Shown here one piece after another: positions 26,930 to 35,262 of a stretch of DNA of 64,000 bases. The notes beneath the pieces are model-generated. The model saw only the letters and a program-made list of their open reading frames with translations. It ran no database searches and was not told the origin of the DNA. Both the position numbers and the translations under genes were made by a program. The stretch comes from Acidobacteriota bacterium. Its GTDB lineage: Bacteria > Acidobacteriota > Terriglobia > Bryobacterales > Bryobacteraceae. The stretch is from positions 1 through 64,000 of the forward strand of contig JANXRE010000165.1 of NCBI GenBank assembly GCA_025353165.1, given 5' to 3'. Within the stretch, counting starts at the first letter, position 1, and every line of letters begins with the position of its first letter.

Positions 26930-28189
26930 ATGAACAGGCGGGAATTCCTAGGCGCCGCGGCCAGCGGCATTATGATCATGAAGCCGGAACTCGTGCGCGG
27001 AAGCGCGCGCAACTCGGCGGTGCGTATGGCACTATTCGGATGCGGCGGACGGGGCACCGGCGTCGCGGAATCCTTCACCATGGAGACGGACGCGCAGTAC
27101 GTCGCGCTCGGCGATCTTTTTCAAGAGCAAACTGAAAAGACGCAGCAGACGATCAACAAGGCTGCGGAGAAGAAAGGGAAGCCCGCGATCGCGTCCGGCA
27201 TGCTTTTCCACGGACCGGATTCGCTCGCCAAACTGGCGGCTTCGAACGACATCGACGTCATTCACATCGCCACGCCGCCGTACTTCCACCCGGCGCACTT
27301 TGAACAGGCGGTGGAGAGCGGTAAACATGTTTACTGCGAGAAGCCGGTCGGCGTGGATGTCCCGGGTTGTAAGCGCGTGATGAAAGCCGGGGAGCGCGCG
27401 AAGCCGAGCCAGAGCATCGCGATCGGCTTCCAGTTGCGGCACGCTTCGCCATACGTGCAACTCGCTCAGCGTATGAAGGCCGGGCAAGCCGGCGAAATTG
27501 TCTGCGGGCTTTCGAATTACTATGCCGGAGCCATCCCGCGTCCCGAATGGCCTGGCGCCAGCGCTTCCGAGCGGCGTCTTCGCAACTGGATCTACGACCG
27601 CGTCCTGTCCGGAGACATCCTGGTGGAGCAGAATATTCACCTCATCGATGTCAACAACTGGATCATTGGTGGCCACCCGCTGTCGGCGCAGGGTACGCGG
27701 GGACGGAAGGGCCGGCGCGACTCGGGCGATTGCTCAAGCCACTTCAACGTCACCTACACCTACCCGAATGACGTGCATGTCACGGTCACTTCCACGCAGT
27801 TCATCGAGGGTTCCTGGGACGTTGCGATGCGTTTCTTCGGAACCATGGGCAACGCCGAGATGCACTACGACGCTCCGGTGCGAATCACGGGCAGCCATCC
27901 GTGGGAGTATCCGGGGCTCGGCAAGGAAGGCGAGGTCACCACGACGAATGCCACACTGGCTGGCTCGTTCAAGGGCGCTCTCGACGATGCCGATGCGATG
28001 AAGCAGAGGCATTTCATCGAGAGCATCGTCTCGGGCAAGCCGGTCAACCAAGCTCATCAGGGAGCGGAGTCGACGTTGAGCGCGATCATGGGGCGCCAGG
28101 CGGCGTACACGGGCCGGACCTGGACCTGGGACGAGGTCGTAAAGTACGACGAGGTTTGGGACGCGAAGCTAGACGTCAAGGCGCTGTAG
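26930..28189 (+). CDS. Gfo/Idh/MocA family oxidoreductase, exported
   Basis: 419 residues from the ATG at 26930 (an in-frame ATG at 26921 is possible). MNRREFLGAAASGIMIMKP is a Tat-like leader. The Rossmann nucleotide motif is MALFGCGGRGTGVAES, followed by DIDVIHIATPPYFHPAHF and the family hallmark GKHVYCEKPVGVD. A C-terminal alpha/beta domain carries ILVEQNIHLIDVNNWIIGG. Members use NAD(P) to oxidise or reduce sugars and cyclitols, or cleave glycosidic bonds through keto intermediates. The substrate is unknown; nearby TIM-barrel and ThuA-type genes fit exported sugar catabolism. The start abuts a decayed gene on the other strand. Confidence 0.88.
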   Translation: MNRREFLGAAASGIMIMKPELVRGSARNSAVRMALFGCGGRGTGVAESFTMETDAQYVALGDLFQEQTEKTQQTINKAAEKKGKPAIASGMLFHGPDSLAKLAASNDIDVIHIATPPYFHPAHFEQAVESGKHVYCEKPVGVDVPGCKRVMKAGERAKPSQSIAIGFQLRHASPYVQLAQRMKAGQAGEIVCGLSNYYAGAIPRPEWPGASASERRLRNWIYDRVLSGDILVEQNIHLIDVNNWIIGGHPLSAQGTRGRKGRRDSGDCSSHFNVTYTYPNDVHVTVTSTQFIEGSWDVAMRFFGTMGNAEMHYDAPVRITGSHPWEYPGLGKEGEVTTTNATLAGSFKGALDDADAMKQRHFIESIVSGKPVNQAHQGAESTLSAIMGRQAAYTGRTWTWDEVVKYDEVWDAKLDVKAL

Positions 28190-29318
28190 CCGCGAGCGCG
28201 CGGATCCCTTTGATGCGCGGCGGTCGGCTTTTCGGGCTGTCGAGGCTGAGGGACCGCGCGTCGCCAAGATCGTTTCGCACGAACTCCTCCGTCCGCTCGA
28301 CGGCCTTCCGGAGCGCGGCGTCGGGTTTGATGAACGACATCCAGGCGATCGACGCCGTTGCCGGGTCGTATTCCCACAGGCCAGCGATGCGGCCGCGGTC
28401 GAGAATCGCGTGGCTCGGAAGATCGGTGAGCGCACCCGGCGCGATGCAACCCTTATCGCACGCTACGCTCTTGTTCCAGTCTTCTTCGGCCAATAGATTG
28501 TGTAAGTTGCGGCGAAGCAGAAGAACGCCGTCGATCGCCCCAGTGAGCACGTATTGGGGCTTTGCGGGAGTGCGAAACGAAGCCAATTCCTCGCGGAGTT
28601 CGCGCGAGATCAGGCGGTCGCCGCCGGATTCGAGTGGCGTAAGGCGAGCGGTTCAACGGCCGCCTGGGCCGCTTTCACGCCGAGGCCCGAGAACCACTGG
28701 AACTCCGCCAGCGTCGCCGGAGCGATCCAGGCAAAATAGCGGCGCGCCAGTTCGGTGAAGGTCTCCTCCTCCGAGAGCCGGAAGCCGTCCAAGGGATTCG
28801 GCACCCACGCTGCGTAGCGGTAACGCTGTTGGTCCAGCCGTCCGTTGATCGGGATGCGCCGGATTTCACCCGCCGCCTGCAATCTGCCGAGCGCAAGTGG
28901 CAGCGTCGTGGTGACGCCTTTCTTCTTGCCCTCCTCGCCGAGGTTGCGCACTGCGCCACCTACGGCGGCCTTCAATTCTTCGGGATCCAGCGGGATATTG
29001 CGTAGCGCCTTGAGAACCGCGTCGCCGAGGTTATCGACTTCGGCGTCGGTGACTCCGAGTTTGCGCGCGAGCTTGATGTCGCCGTCCGCGAACGCCGCGC
29101 GCGCTCGGAAGTTCGTGGATCTCCGTGTCCGCTATCGCTTGATCGATGGATTCGCGCGAGGCTCCACGCCGGGCGAATAGTCCGAGGTACGGGCTGGCGC
29201 CTCCCACCGACCGCGACCAGCCGGTCACGGACAAAACGTCAGCCAAGGATCGGCCGGAGAGGCTGCGGTCGAGACCTTGCCGGTGAGACCACCACGCCCG
29301 TAGTTTTGCGTCGTCCAC
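28176..29318 (-). pseudogene. Winged-helix DNA glycosylase (YcaQ/AlkZ-like), frameshifted
   Basis: Three minus-frame segments together form one winged-helix protein. The first (29318 to about 29100) is MDDAKLRAWWSHRQGLDRSL with a downstream segment ending EIHELPSARG. The second (to about 28640) includes KLGVTDAEVDNLGDAV, GVTTTLPLALGRLQ and FQWFSGLGVKAAQAA. The third has LESGGDRLISRELREE, LPSHAILDRGRIAGLWEYDP and LGDARSLSLDSPKS. Intact relatives are about 380 residues and unhook DNA interstrand crosslinks or act as DNA glycosylases. Here about 20 residues are missing at the first junction, and a single-base indel lies near 28640. An assembly error cannot be excluded for the second. Confidence 0.72.
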
Positions 29319-29325
29319 GTGCCCG

Positions 29326-30219
29326 CTAGGCTGCGATCAGCTTCTCCAAGAACGCCTTCGCGGCGCGGATGTCCTCGGCCTGTTTCGGACCGGAGATCTC
29401 GCGTTCGATGGTCAGCGGTCCCCGGTAACCGGCCGCCTTGAGGCGCGGAATCAGGGCGGGGAAGTTCACTTTGCCCTTGCCGATCGGCACCTCCTCGCCG
29501 AGCTTCTTCGTGTCGGTCGGGTATAGGCCGTCCTTGGCGTGAACGCCCTGCAGATAGGGGCCAAGCAAATCGACCGCGTCCACCGGATTCGCCTTGCCAT
29601 ACAGGATCAGATTCGCAACGTCGAAGTTCACGCCCACGTTGTCCAAGCCGACGTCCTGGATGCAGCGCACGAGCGTGACGGGCGTCTCCTGACCGGTCTC
29701 GCATCGGAACTGCTGGCCGTTTTTGCGGCAGTAGGACGCCACTTCGCGAATCGCTTCCACGGCTTCCTTGTAAAGCGGATAGCTCGGGTCTTCCGGGATA
29801 AAGCCGCAATGGGTCTGGATTCCCGGAATCCCGCATTTCTTCGCAAAATCCGACGCCTCTTTCATGCGGGCGATGCGCGCCTGCCGGTATTGTTTCGGGA
29901 CCAGGCCAATGGTCAGCGGACCCTGGTAGAAGTCGTAGATCTCGGGACCCGGCCCTCCCGCGATCAGCGCGGTCGCCTCAATGTGGTAGCGATCCAGTGC
30001 GGTCCGGAGCGCAGTCGCCACGGCGGGACCGAACGAGTCGACCGACACCTGGCACGTCGGAAATCCGAAATCGTGAACCTTGCGAATGGCGGCGTCCGCA
30101 TTCTTGCCGGCGCCGATGGTGACGCCAAGCGGCATCACGCGGGTGGCCGTGCTCTGCGCCATGGCCGCGGCGGCTCCCGCGGCGAATTGTACGAATGTCC
30201 TTCGGTTATAAGTGCTCAT
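29326..30219 (-). CDS. TIM-barrel sugar phosphate isomerase/epimerase family protein
   Basis: 297 residues. A Tat-like leader (MSTYNRRTFVQFAAGAAAAM) indicates export. The AP endonuclease 2/xylose isomerase-like barrel shows GIPGIQTHCGFIPEDPSYPL, FRCETGQETP, VGVNFDVANLILYGKANPVD, GVHAKDGLYP and the terminal GPLTIEREISG, with Glu, Asp and His at positions expected for divalent-metal ligands. Members isomerise or epimerise sugars and inositols; the substrate is not clear. It is the last intact gene of the minus-strand run that begins with bufA: its ATG lies 14 bases inside the 3' end of the aminotransferase gene. Confidence 0.87.
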   Translation of the reverse strand: MSTYNRRTFVQFAAGAAAAMAQSTATRVMPLGVTIGAGKNADAAIRKVHDFGFPTCQVSVDSFGPAVATALRTALDRYHIEATALIAGGPGPEIYDFYQGPLTIGLVPKQYRQARIARMKEASDFAKKCGIPGIQTHCGFIPEDPSYPLYKEAVEAIREVASYCRKNGQQFRCETGQETPVTLVRCIQDVGLDNVGVNFDVANLILYGKANPVDAVDLLGPYLQGVHAKDGLYPTDTKKLGEEVPIGKGKVNFPALIPRLKAAGYRGPLTIEREISGPKQAEDIRAAKAFLEKLIAA

Positions 30220-31303
30220 CGGCCATTACTGTATCGCACTGGAGAGCCAGGCCGATGCGGCGGAGTCCTTCGCGGAACATCTCGGAATCCACGCCCATTC
30301 CGACGCGAAAACGATCGGGCATGCCAAAGAAGCGGCCCGGCACGGCGGAGGTTTCGTACTCGGATCGAAGACGCTCCAGAAACTGGTCGACGTTTCCATG
30401 GCGCAGGTGAAGGAACGATGTCGTTCCGAAGCGGGTTCGCACGGCGGACAACGCCGGGTGCCCGTCCAGGAAGTTGTTCAGAGCCGCGCGATCAGTCTCG
30501 ACCACCCGCCGCGCTTTCTCGCGAATGCGATCGAGATGTTGAAACGCAGCCAAGCCGATCAGCTCGGCTGGGTGCGCCGCAAGCGAACCGAACAGGTCGT
30601 TCAGACGCCACATGGCGCGGGCCAGTTGCGGGTCTGCGAGAATCCAGCCGCAGCGAATTCCGCTGAGCCCGTACACCTTCGTCAGGCTGTTCGTCACGAT
30701 GAATTCCGGCCCGAGGTGGAAGGCGCTGGGCGGCGTGTCTTCGTACACGGCGTCCAGATACACCTCGTCCACCAGCACACGTGCGCCGACGCTCCGGGCG
30801 ATATCGCCGACTTCACGAAGAGCCGATTCCGATGCGAGGGCGCTCGTCGGATTGTGCAGGTTGGTGATGACGATCAGCTTCGTCTTTGGAGTGACCGCGC
30901 GGCGAACGGCCTCCGGGTCCAACGCATACCCGTTCTCTTCGGCTCGCGCGAACGGCTTCACCTCGGAGGTGAAGTACAACGCCGTGGAGACCAGCAATTC
31001 GTATGTCGGATGTTCGATGAGTACTTCGTCGCCCGGCTCGAGAATTGCGGCCATCGCCAGGTGATTGGCCATGGATGTCCCAGCGGCCGCGACGACATTG
31101 TCCGGATCGACTCCGTATTTCGCCGCGATGGCCCGCTGCAACGGTTCGTAGCCGTACATGCTGTCGCCGTTGATTTCGAGTTGATCGATACCGATGGAGA
31201 TCTCCTTCAGCGGGAACGATCCGACGCCACTGGTGGCAAGATTGAAACGCGCGCGGCTCCGGGTCTTGGCCCAGTGCATGTAGTCCGAATGTCTCTGCTT
31301 CAT
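30206..31303 (-). CDS. PLP-dependent aminotransferase, class I/II (fold type I)
   Basis: 365 residues. The PLP lysine is seen in IVTNSLTKVYGLSGIRCGW (about residue 210). The cofactor-binding AAAGTSMANHLAMAAILEPGD, NLHNPTSALAS (Asn) and VLVDEVYLDAVY (Asp/Tyr) are present. It lacks a signal peptide. It would transfer amino groups between an amino acid and a 2-oxo acid or catalyse a related beta-elimination/decarboxylation; the substrate is unknown. The ATGA overlap with the upstream APC permease, and a 14-base overlap with the next gene, place it in the same operon as the bufferin genes. Confidence 0.87.
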   Translation of the reverse strand: MKQRHSDYMHWAKTRSRARFNLATSGVGSFPLKEISIGIDQLEINGDSMYGYEPLQRAIAAKYGVDPDNVVAAAGTSMANHLAMAAILEPGDEVLIEHPTYELLVSTALYFTSEVKPFARAEENGYALDPEAVRRAVTPKTKLIVITNLHNPTSALASESALREVGDIARSVGARVLVDEVYLDAVYEDTPPSAFHLGPEFIVTNSLTKVYGLSGIRCGWILADPQLARAMWRLNDLFGSLAAHPAELIGLAAFQHLDRIREKARRVVETDRAALNNFLDGHPALSAVRTRFGTTSFLHLRHGNVDQFLERLRSEYETSAVPGRFFGMPDRFRVGMGVDSEMFREGLRRIGLALQCDTVMADEHL

Positions 31304-32607
31304 TTGCTCCAGTACAAATATACCGGCACGCCCGCGAGGAGAATCACAAACCCGAAGACGCTGTGGAAGGGGTACGCGGCCACTGTGCTGGCGACGATGC
31401 CGGCGCAGGCGAGCACGAAGAGCGCGGTGGTGTACGGATGGCCCGGGCTGAGATACAGCTCCGCGGAATTCGGGGACGGTCTACGCCGGAACACGAATAG
31501 CGAAGCGGCGGTCATGCCGAACGATATGAAATCGATGGAGACCACGTAGTTGAGGATCTGCTCGTATTTCCCGGACAGAGCGATGATGGTTGCGGCCGCG
31601 CCCTGGATCAGAATCGCCACGACGGGAGCGCCGGTGCGTGGCGAGAGCCAGCCGACGCTCCGGAAGAACAGGCCGTCGCGCGCCATCGCGTAATACACTC
31701 GCGGGGCGGTGAGGATTCCCTGGCTTAAGAAACCGAGCGTCGAGATGGCGATTCCCACAGCGATCCACTGCGCACCGCGTTCGCCGAGCGCCGCGCGCAT
31801 CACAGCCGACGCGGGAGTTCGCGTAGCGGCCAGCCCGCTGGGCCCAAGCACTCTGAGGCAGACGAAGTTCACGGCGAGATACAGCGCGATTACTCCGATG
31901 ACGCCGGCAATCAGGCCGCGCGAGAGATCGCGGCGGGGATCGCGCATCTCGCCCGCCACGAAGCTCGAGGTTTGCCAACCTCCGTATGCAAACGCGACGG
32001 GAATGATCGCGGCGCCGACGGCCCGGACGAGATCGAAAGAAACAGGCCGGTCGAGTAAGGGCGTCGCGCGAAGCGGCGGGACGCCGCCGAGACTCATCCC
32101 GATCAGCACCATGGCTGCGATGGCTCCCGCCTTCAGGATCATTAGTACGCTTTGCACATTGCTGCCGGCGCGGGCCCCCAGGCAGTTGATGGCGGTAAGC
32201 CCGAGTAGCGCGGTTGCCGCGATCGCGCCGTCGCTTCCGCCAAAGCCTGCGACCTCTCGGAAGTACTTGGCAAACGCCACTGCTACGGCGGCCATTCCGC
32301 CGGTCTGCGTCACAAGGAGAAGCACCCATCCATACAGAAAGGCGACGGAGGGATGATACGCCTCACGCAGGTACAAGTACTGCCCGCCCGCGCCCGGCAA
32401 TCGCGTCGCAAGCTCGGCCCAGATGAACGCGCCGAACATCGCCAGCGCTCCTCCGAGCAGCCATGCGCCGAGGATCAGGAAGGGCGTGTGGACCTGCATC
32501 GCGACGACGTACGGGTTGATGAAGATGCCGGAGCCGACGATGCCGCCCATGACGAGCATGGTGGCGTCAAACCGTCCGAGCTTACGAAGCGGTTTGGCTG
32601 CGGTCAA
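31300..32607 (-). CDS. APC family amino acid permease
   Basis: 435 residues with about 12 hydrophobic segments. The start KLGRFDATMLVMGGIVGSGI is the classic APC first-helix signature (GxVGSGIF), and later ATRLPGAGGQYLYLREAYHP is the family's second hallmark. Such transporters move amino acids or small amines across the inner membrane with protons or by exchange. The overlap of four bases with both neighbours (DoxX upstream, aminotransferase downstream) ties it to them translationally. In this context it may supply or recycle an amino acid substrate for the aminotransferase, which is an inference from order only. Confidence 0.9.
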   Translation of the reverse strand: MTAAKPLRKLGRFDATMLVMGGIVGSGIFINPYVVAMQVHTPFLILGAWLLGGALAMFGAFIWAELATRLPGAGGQYLYLREAYHPSVAFLYGWVLLLVTQTGGMAAVAVAFAKYFREVAGFGGSDGAIAATALLGLTAINCLGARAGSNVQSVLMILKAGAIAAMVLIGMSLGGVPPLRATPLLDRPVSFDLVRAVGAAIIPVAFAYGGWQTSSFVAGEMRDPRRDLSRGLIAGVIGVIALYLAVNFVCLRVLGPSGLAATRTPASAVMRAALGERGAQWIAVGIAISTLGFLSQGILTAPRVYYAMARDGLFFRSVGWLSPRTGAPVVAILIQGAAATIIALSGKYEQILNYVVSIDFISFGMTAASLFVFRRRPSPNSAELYLSPGHPYTTALFVLACAGIVASTVAAYPFHSVFGFVILLAGVPVYLYWSK

Positions 32608-33062
32608 GCCTTCAGCCGGCGGCCGATCAGGTAGTCGATGGAGAACCGGCCGGGGCCGAACACAAGCACCAGCAGGGAAGCGAAGAGAAACGTGTACGGC
32701 GCAGCCGCATAGAACTTGTCGGGACTGGAAAGAATGGAAAGCAGCGCCTCGCGATCCGCGGTGACGTACGCGACAAGCATATCGGCGGTGAACAGCAGGG
32801 CAATGAGACGCGATCCAAGACCCACCAGCAACAGCGCACCGCCCGCGAATTCCAGGCCCGCCACGAAATAAGCGTTCAGCGCCGGGAAGGGAATTCCCAG
32901 GCTGGTGAAGAACCCGACGACCTTATTCATATCGCCTAGTTTTCCCCAGCCGGTCTGGATGAATTGCCATCCCCAATAGAGCCGAACAGCCAGAAGCAAA
33001 ACGGATTGCAGGCTATTTCCGGATGCAATCAACAGCTCATACAACTTTCGGATCAGCGGCAT
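32604..33062 (-). CDS. DoxX family membrane protein
   Basis: 152 residues with four hydrophobic helices: LQSVLLLAVRLYWGWQFIQT, LNAYFVAGLEFAGGALLLVG, a helix around IALLFTADMLVAYVT, and YTFLFASLLVLVFGPG. DoxX-type proteins are inner-membrane redox-associated subunits and are often found next to bufferin genes. The gene overlaps bufC by ten bases and the permease by four, so all are translated from one mRNA. It probably supports MNIO function or copper/thiol handling, though this is inference from association. Confidence 0.88.
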   Translation of the reverse strand: MPLIRKLYELLIASGNSLQSVLLLAVRLYWGWQFIQTGWGKLGDMNKVVGFFTSLGIPFPALNAYFVAGLEFAGGALLLVGLGSRLIALLFTADMLVAYVTADREALLSILSSPDKFYAAAPYTFLFASLLVLVFGPGRFSIDYLIGRRLKA

Positions 33063-33922
33063 CGTCTTCCCTTTCCATGCGGACAGAGCCAGCTTAACTC
33101 CGCCCAGGTTGCGAACCAGGTTTCCAACTTCTCTTCGGCGGCGGCCGCAATTCGAACTGCACTGCCGATCGTTCTGCCCGCGCGCAGGGCCTCCAGCAAA
33201 AGGAACTCCTCGCGGTCGAGACGCCGGTAGTAAACCGTGAAATCCACCCGGTGGACCGCCACGTACAACTCTTGCGGCTGCAGTCGCCGCGTGCGGGATA
33301 CAGCGCGATGCGTGCGCGCGCGTACGGCGTTGCTCGCTGTTCCGTGATCTTCCTCCGCCCTGCTCAGTTGCACGCGCAAATCATCCACGGGATAGCTCAG
33401 TTTCAGCAACGTGATGTAGGGCTGCAAAGCCATTCGCAATCCCGGTCCGAGTTCGAGCAGATCCTGCGGCTCCAGCGCCTTTTCGGCAGCGCCGTCCCAC
33501 GCCCCGATGTGCGCCCATTCCAGCCGCACCATGTCCAATGCGAGGTCGAGCCGCTTCGAGGCATACGACGGATTGCTCCGCAGCCAATCCTCCAGGCGCG
33601 ATCCCAGGTCGCGAGCGGTAAACGACCTAGACGGACAGTCCGCGATGTACGCCGTCGCCAGCCGGTGAAACGCGCGCTGTCCCACGATGGCGCATAGCCC
33701 GGGGAAATCCTCGTACATGGAATCGAGCAGCCGATACCAGTACTGCCGGTTGTAGATTTGCAGCCGCTCGATCGACTTCAGCCGGTCGTTTGGCTTGATG
33801 AATTCCGCCGCCTCGCGGCGCATCGACTTGCCATCGGGCGTCCGCGGCGCGATGTTCTCCGCCCGGGTAAGCGGCCGCATCACGTGCGCCGCCATGCGCC
33901 GCTGCAATTCCATCAGCCTCAT
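33053..33922 (-). CDS. bufC: DUF2063 protein, BufC-like partner of the MNIO enzyme
   Basis: 289 residues. The N-terminal DUF2063 (HvfC/BufC) domain is clear: MRLMELQRRMAAHVMRPLTR, then IERLQIYNRQYWYRLLDSMY and EDFPGLCAIVGQRAFHRLA. These proteins bind the DUF692 enzyme and recruit the precursor peptide. No signal peptide, so cytosolic. The ATG overlaps the bufB stop as ATGA, a strong sign of stoichiometric production. The C-terminal region (about 150-289) is less conserved and carries Arg-rich stretches. Confidence 0.88.
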   Translation of the reverse strand: MRLMELQRRMAAHVMRPLTRAENIAPRTPDGKSMRREAAEFIKPNDRLKSIERLQIYNRQYWYRLLDSMYEDFPGLCAIVGQRAFHRLATAYIADCPSRSFTARDLGSRLEDWLRSNPSYASKRLDLALDMVRLEWAHIGAWDGAAEKALEPQDLLELGPGLRMALQPYITLLKLSYPVDDLRVQLSRAEEDHGTASNAVRARTHRAVSRTRRLQPQELYVAVHRVDFTVYYRRLDREEFLLLEALRAGRTIGSAVRIAAAAEEKLETWFATWAELSWLCPHGKGRRCR

Positions 33923-34761
33923 GCGCCCACCATCGCCGTCAGGAAGTGCTCGGCCTTTCGCGCCTCGCCATGCACTTCGTCAAACGAAGGAATGCGGTCG
34001 TCCCATTCGAGCAGCGTCGCGGTCGGACCGGCGCGACGGATCGCGAAGTCGTACAGCTTCCATACGGGATCGATCACGGGGTGATCGTGCGTGTCGAGGA
34101 TGTACTTCTCGAACTTGGAATGGCCCGCGATGTGGATCTGGGCAACGCGCTCAGGCGGAACGCTCCGCAAGTATTCAAACGGGTCGAAGTTGTGGTTCCG
34201 AGACGACACATAGATATTGTTGACGTCCAGCAGAATGCCGCAATCGGCTCGCTCAACCACTTCGTTCAGGAATTCCCACTCCGACATCTCGGACATGTGG
34301 AACTCGGCGTAGCTGCTCACGTTCTCGACCGCGATCGGAACTTCCAGGAAGTCGCGCGCTTCGCGAATCTTGCGCGCCGTGATCGTCGCCGCCTCGAACG
34401 TGTAAGGCATCGGCAGAAGATCGTGCGTATACCGGCCGTCGACGCTGCCCCAGCACAGATGATCGGTCAGCCACGGCGTTCCGGTGCGCTGTACGAGCCT
34501 CTTCAGGCGCTTCAAGTGGTCGCGGTTGAGCCGCTCGGCCGATCCGAAATACATCGAGACGCCGTGCTGCACCACCCGGTATCGCTCCAGGATCTGGGCG
34601 AGCACGTACAGCGGCCGGCCGCCATCCACCATGAAATTTTCGGAGATGATTTCGAACCAGTCCACCACCGGCTTCCGCTCGAAGATGTGCTGGTAGTGCG
34701 GGATGCGCAGCCCGACGCCGATGCCGTATTCCGTGAACCCGTTAAAACGATTGGCAGGCAT
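33919..34761 (-). CDS. bufB: DUF692 (MNIO) peptide-modifying enzyme, BufB-like
   Basis: 280 residues, the normal length for the multinuclear non-heme iron oxidative enzymes. Family motifs are intact in order: GIGVGLRIPHYQHIFERKP, WFEIISENFM, VVQHGVSMYFGS, TPWLTDHLCWG, IAVENVSSYAEF, GILLDVNNIYVSSRNH, VAQIHIAGH, YILDTHDHPV and LLEWDDRIPSFDE. The conserved His, Asp, Glu and Asn bind an iron cluster. Members convert Cys residues of a precursor into oxazolone/thioamide or thiooxazole groups. The ATG at 34761 lacks a clear ribosome-binding site and follows a stem-loop, so yield is probably lower than that of the precursor. Confidence 0.92.
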   Translation of the reverse strand: MPANRFNGFTEYGIGVGLRIPHYQHIFERKPVVDWFEIISENFMVDGGRPLYVLAQILERYRVVQHGVSMYFGSAERLNRDHLKRLKRLVQRTGTPWLTDHLCWGSVDGRYTHDLLPMPYTFEAATITARKIREARDFLEVPIAVENVSSYAEFHMSEMSEWEFLNEVVERADCGILLDVNNIYVSSRNHNFDPFEYLRSVPPERVAQIHIAGHSKFEKYILDTHDHPVIDPVWKLYDFAIRRAGPTATLLEWDDRIPSFDEVHGEARKAEHFLTAMVGA

Positions 34762-34771
34762 AAATGGAAAT

Positions 34772-34801
34772 GGGCCGGAGTCTCAATCGGACATCCGGCC
34801 C
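34772..34801 (-). promoter_or_regulatory. Stem-loop between bufA and bufB
   Basis: GGGCCGGA (34772-34779) and TCCGGCCC (34794-34801) form a perfect eight-pair GC stem with a 14-base loop in the 57-base gap between precursor and enzyme genes. It has no T-run, so it may be a partial terminator or RNase barrier that keeps bufA mRNA in excess. Confidence 0.6.
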
Positions 34802-34818
34802 CGTTAGCGTGCGGTAGA

Positions 34819-35130
34819 TCAGGCCTTCGGCTTGGAGCCGTCGGTCGCGCAGCCGCCCTTGCCCTTGCAGGAATTCTTGCCCTTGCAGCCGGCGTCGCTC
34901 GTCTTGCAGCCGCCCTTGCCTTTGCAGGAGTTCATGCCCTTACAGGCGTGCTTTGCCTTCTTGGCGTCCATCGTCGTGCCGACGGACTGGCCCGCGAGCG
35001 ACGAGGCCGAGGAAATCTCGTGCCCGCTTCCGCCCGAAACGACGGGACGCGCGTTCACCCGCGCCATGGTGCCGCCCAACAGCCCAGCGAAGGCGGCCGT
35101 CAATACGATCGAACTCTTTTTGGATGTCAT
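34819..35130 (-). CDS. bufA: Cys-rich bufferin-type precursor peptide (BufA2-like)
   Basis: 103 residues. MTSKKSSIVLTAAFAGLLGG starts a Sec leader (cleavage near VNA-R), so the product is periplasmic. The core holds six cysteines at 63, 69, 75, 82, 88 and 94, in two 19-residue repeats: CKGMNSCKGKGGC and CKGKNSCKGKGGC, each with C-x5-C-x5-C spacing. Bufferins are ribosomal peptides modified by MNIO enzymes and believed to sequester copper in the periplasm. A strong ribosome-binding site (TAAGGAGA, 35141-35148) precedes it, with 11 bases between GGAG and the ATG. It heads the operon with bufB and bufC. Confidence 0.88.
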   Translation of the reverse strand: MTSKKSSIVLTAAFAGLLGGTMARVNARPVVSGGSGHEISSASSLAGQSVGTTMDAKKAKHACKGMNSCKGKGGCKTSDAGCKGKNSCKGKGGCATDGSKPKA

Positions 35131-35171
35131 CCCAGTTGTGTCTCCTTAAAGTTGAATTACTTCTTGGCCAG

Positions 35172-35190
35172 ATCTGCCCGGAAGGCAGAT
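35172..35190 (-). promoter_or_regulatory. Inverted repeat upstream of bufA
   Basis: ATCTGCC (35172-35178), loop CGGAA, then GGCAGAT (35184-35190): seven perfect pairs. It lies 41-60 bases upstream of the bufA start, between bufA and the upstream deacetylase gene. It may be an operator for a metal-responsive regulator or a terminator stem of the upstream gene; no T-run follows. Confidence 0.4.
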
Positions 35191-35262
35191 TGCCACTTAT
35201 CATACACGATGTTGTTCGCCGTGGGGTGGCCGGAAGTTACGGCGCTAAAAGTGAATTTCCGT

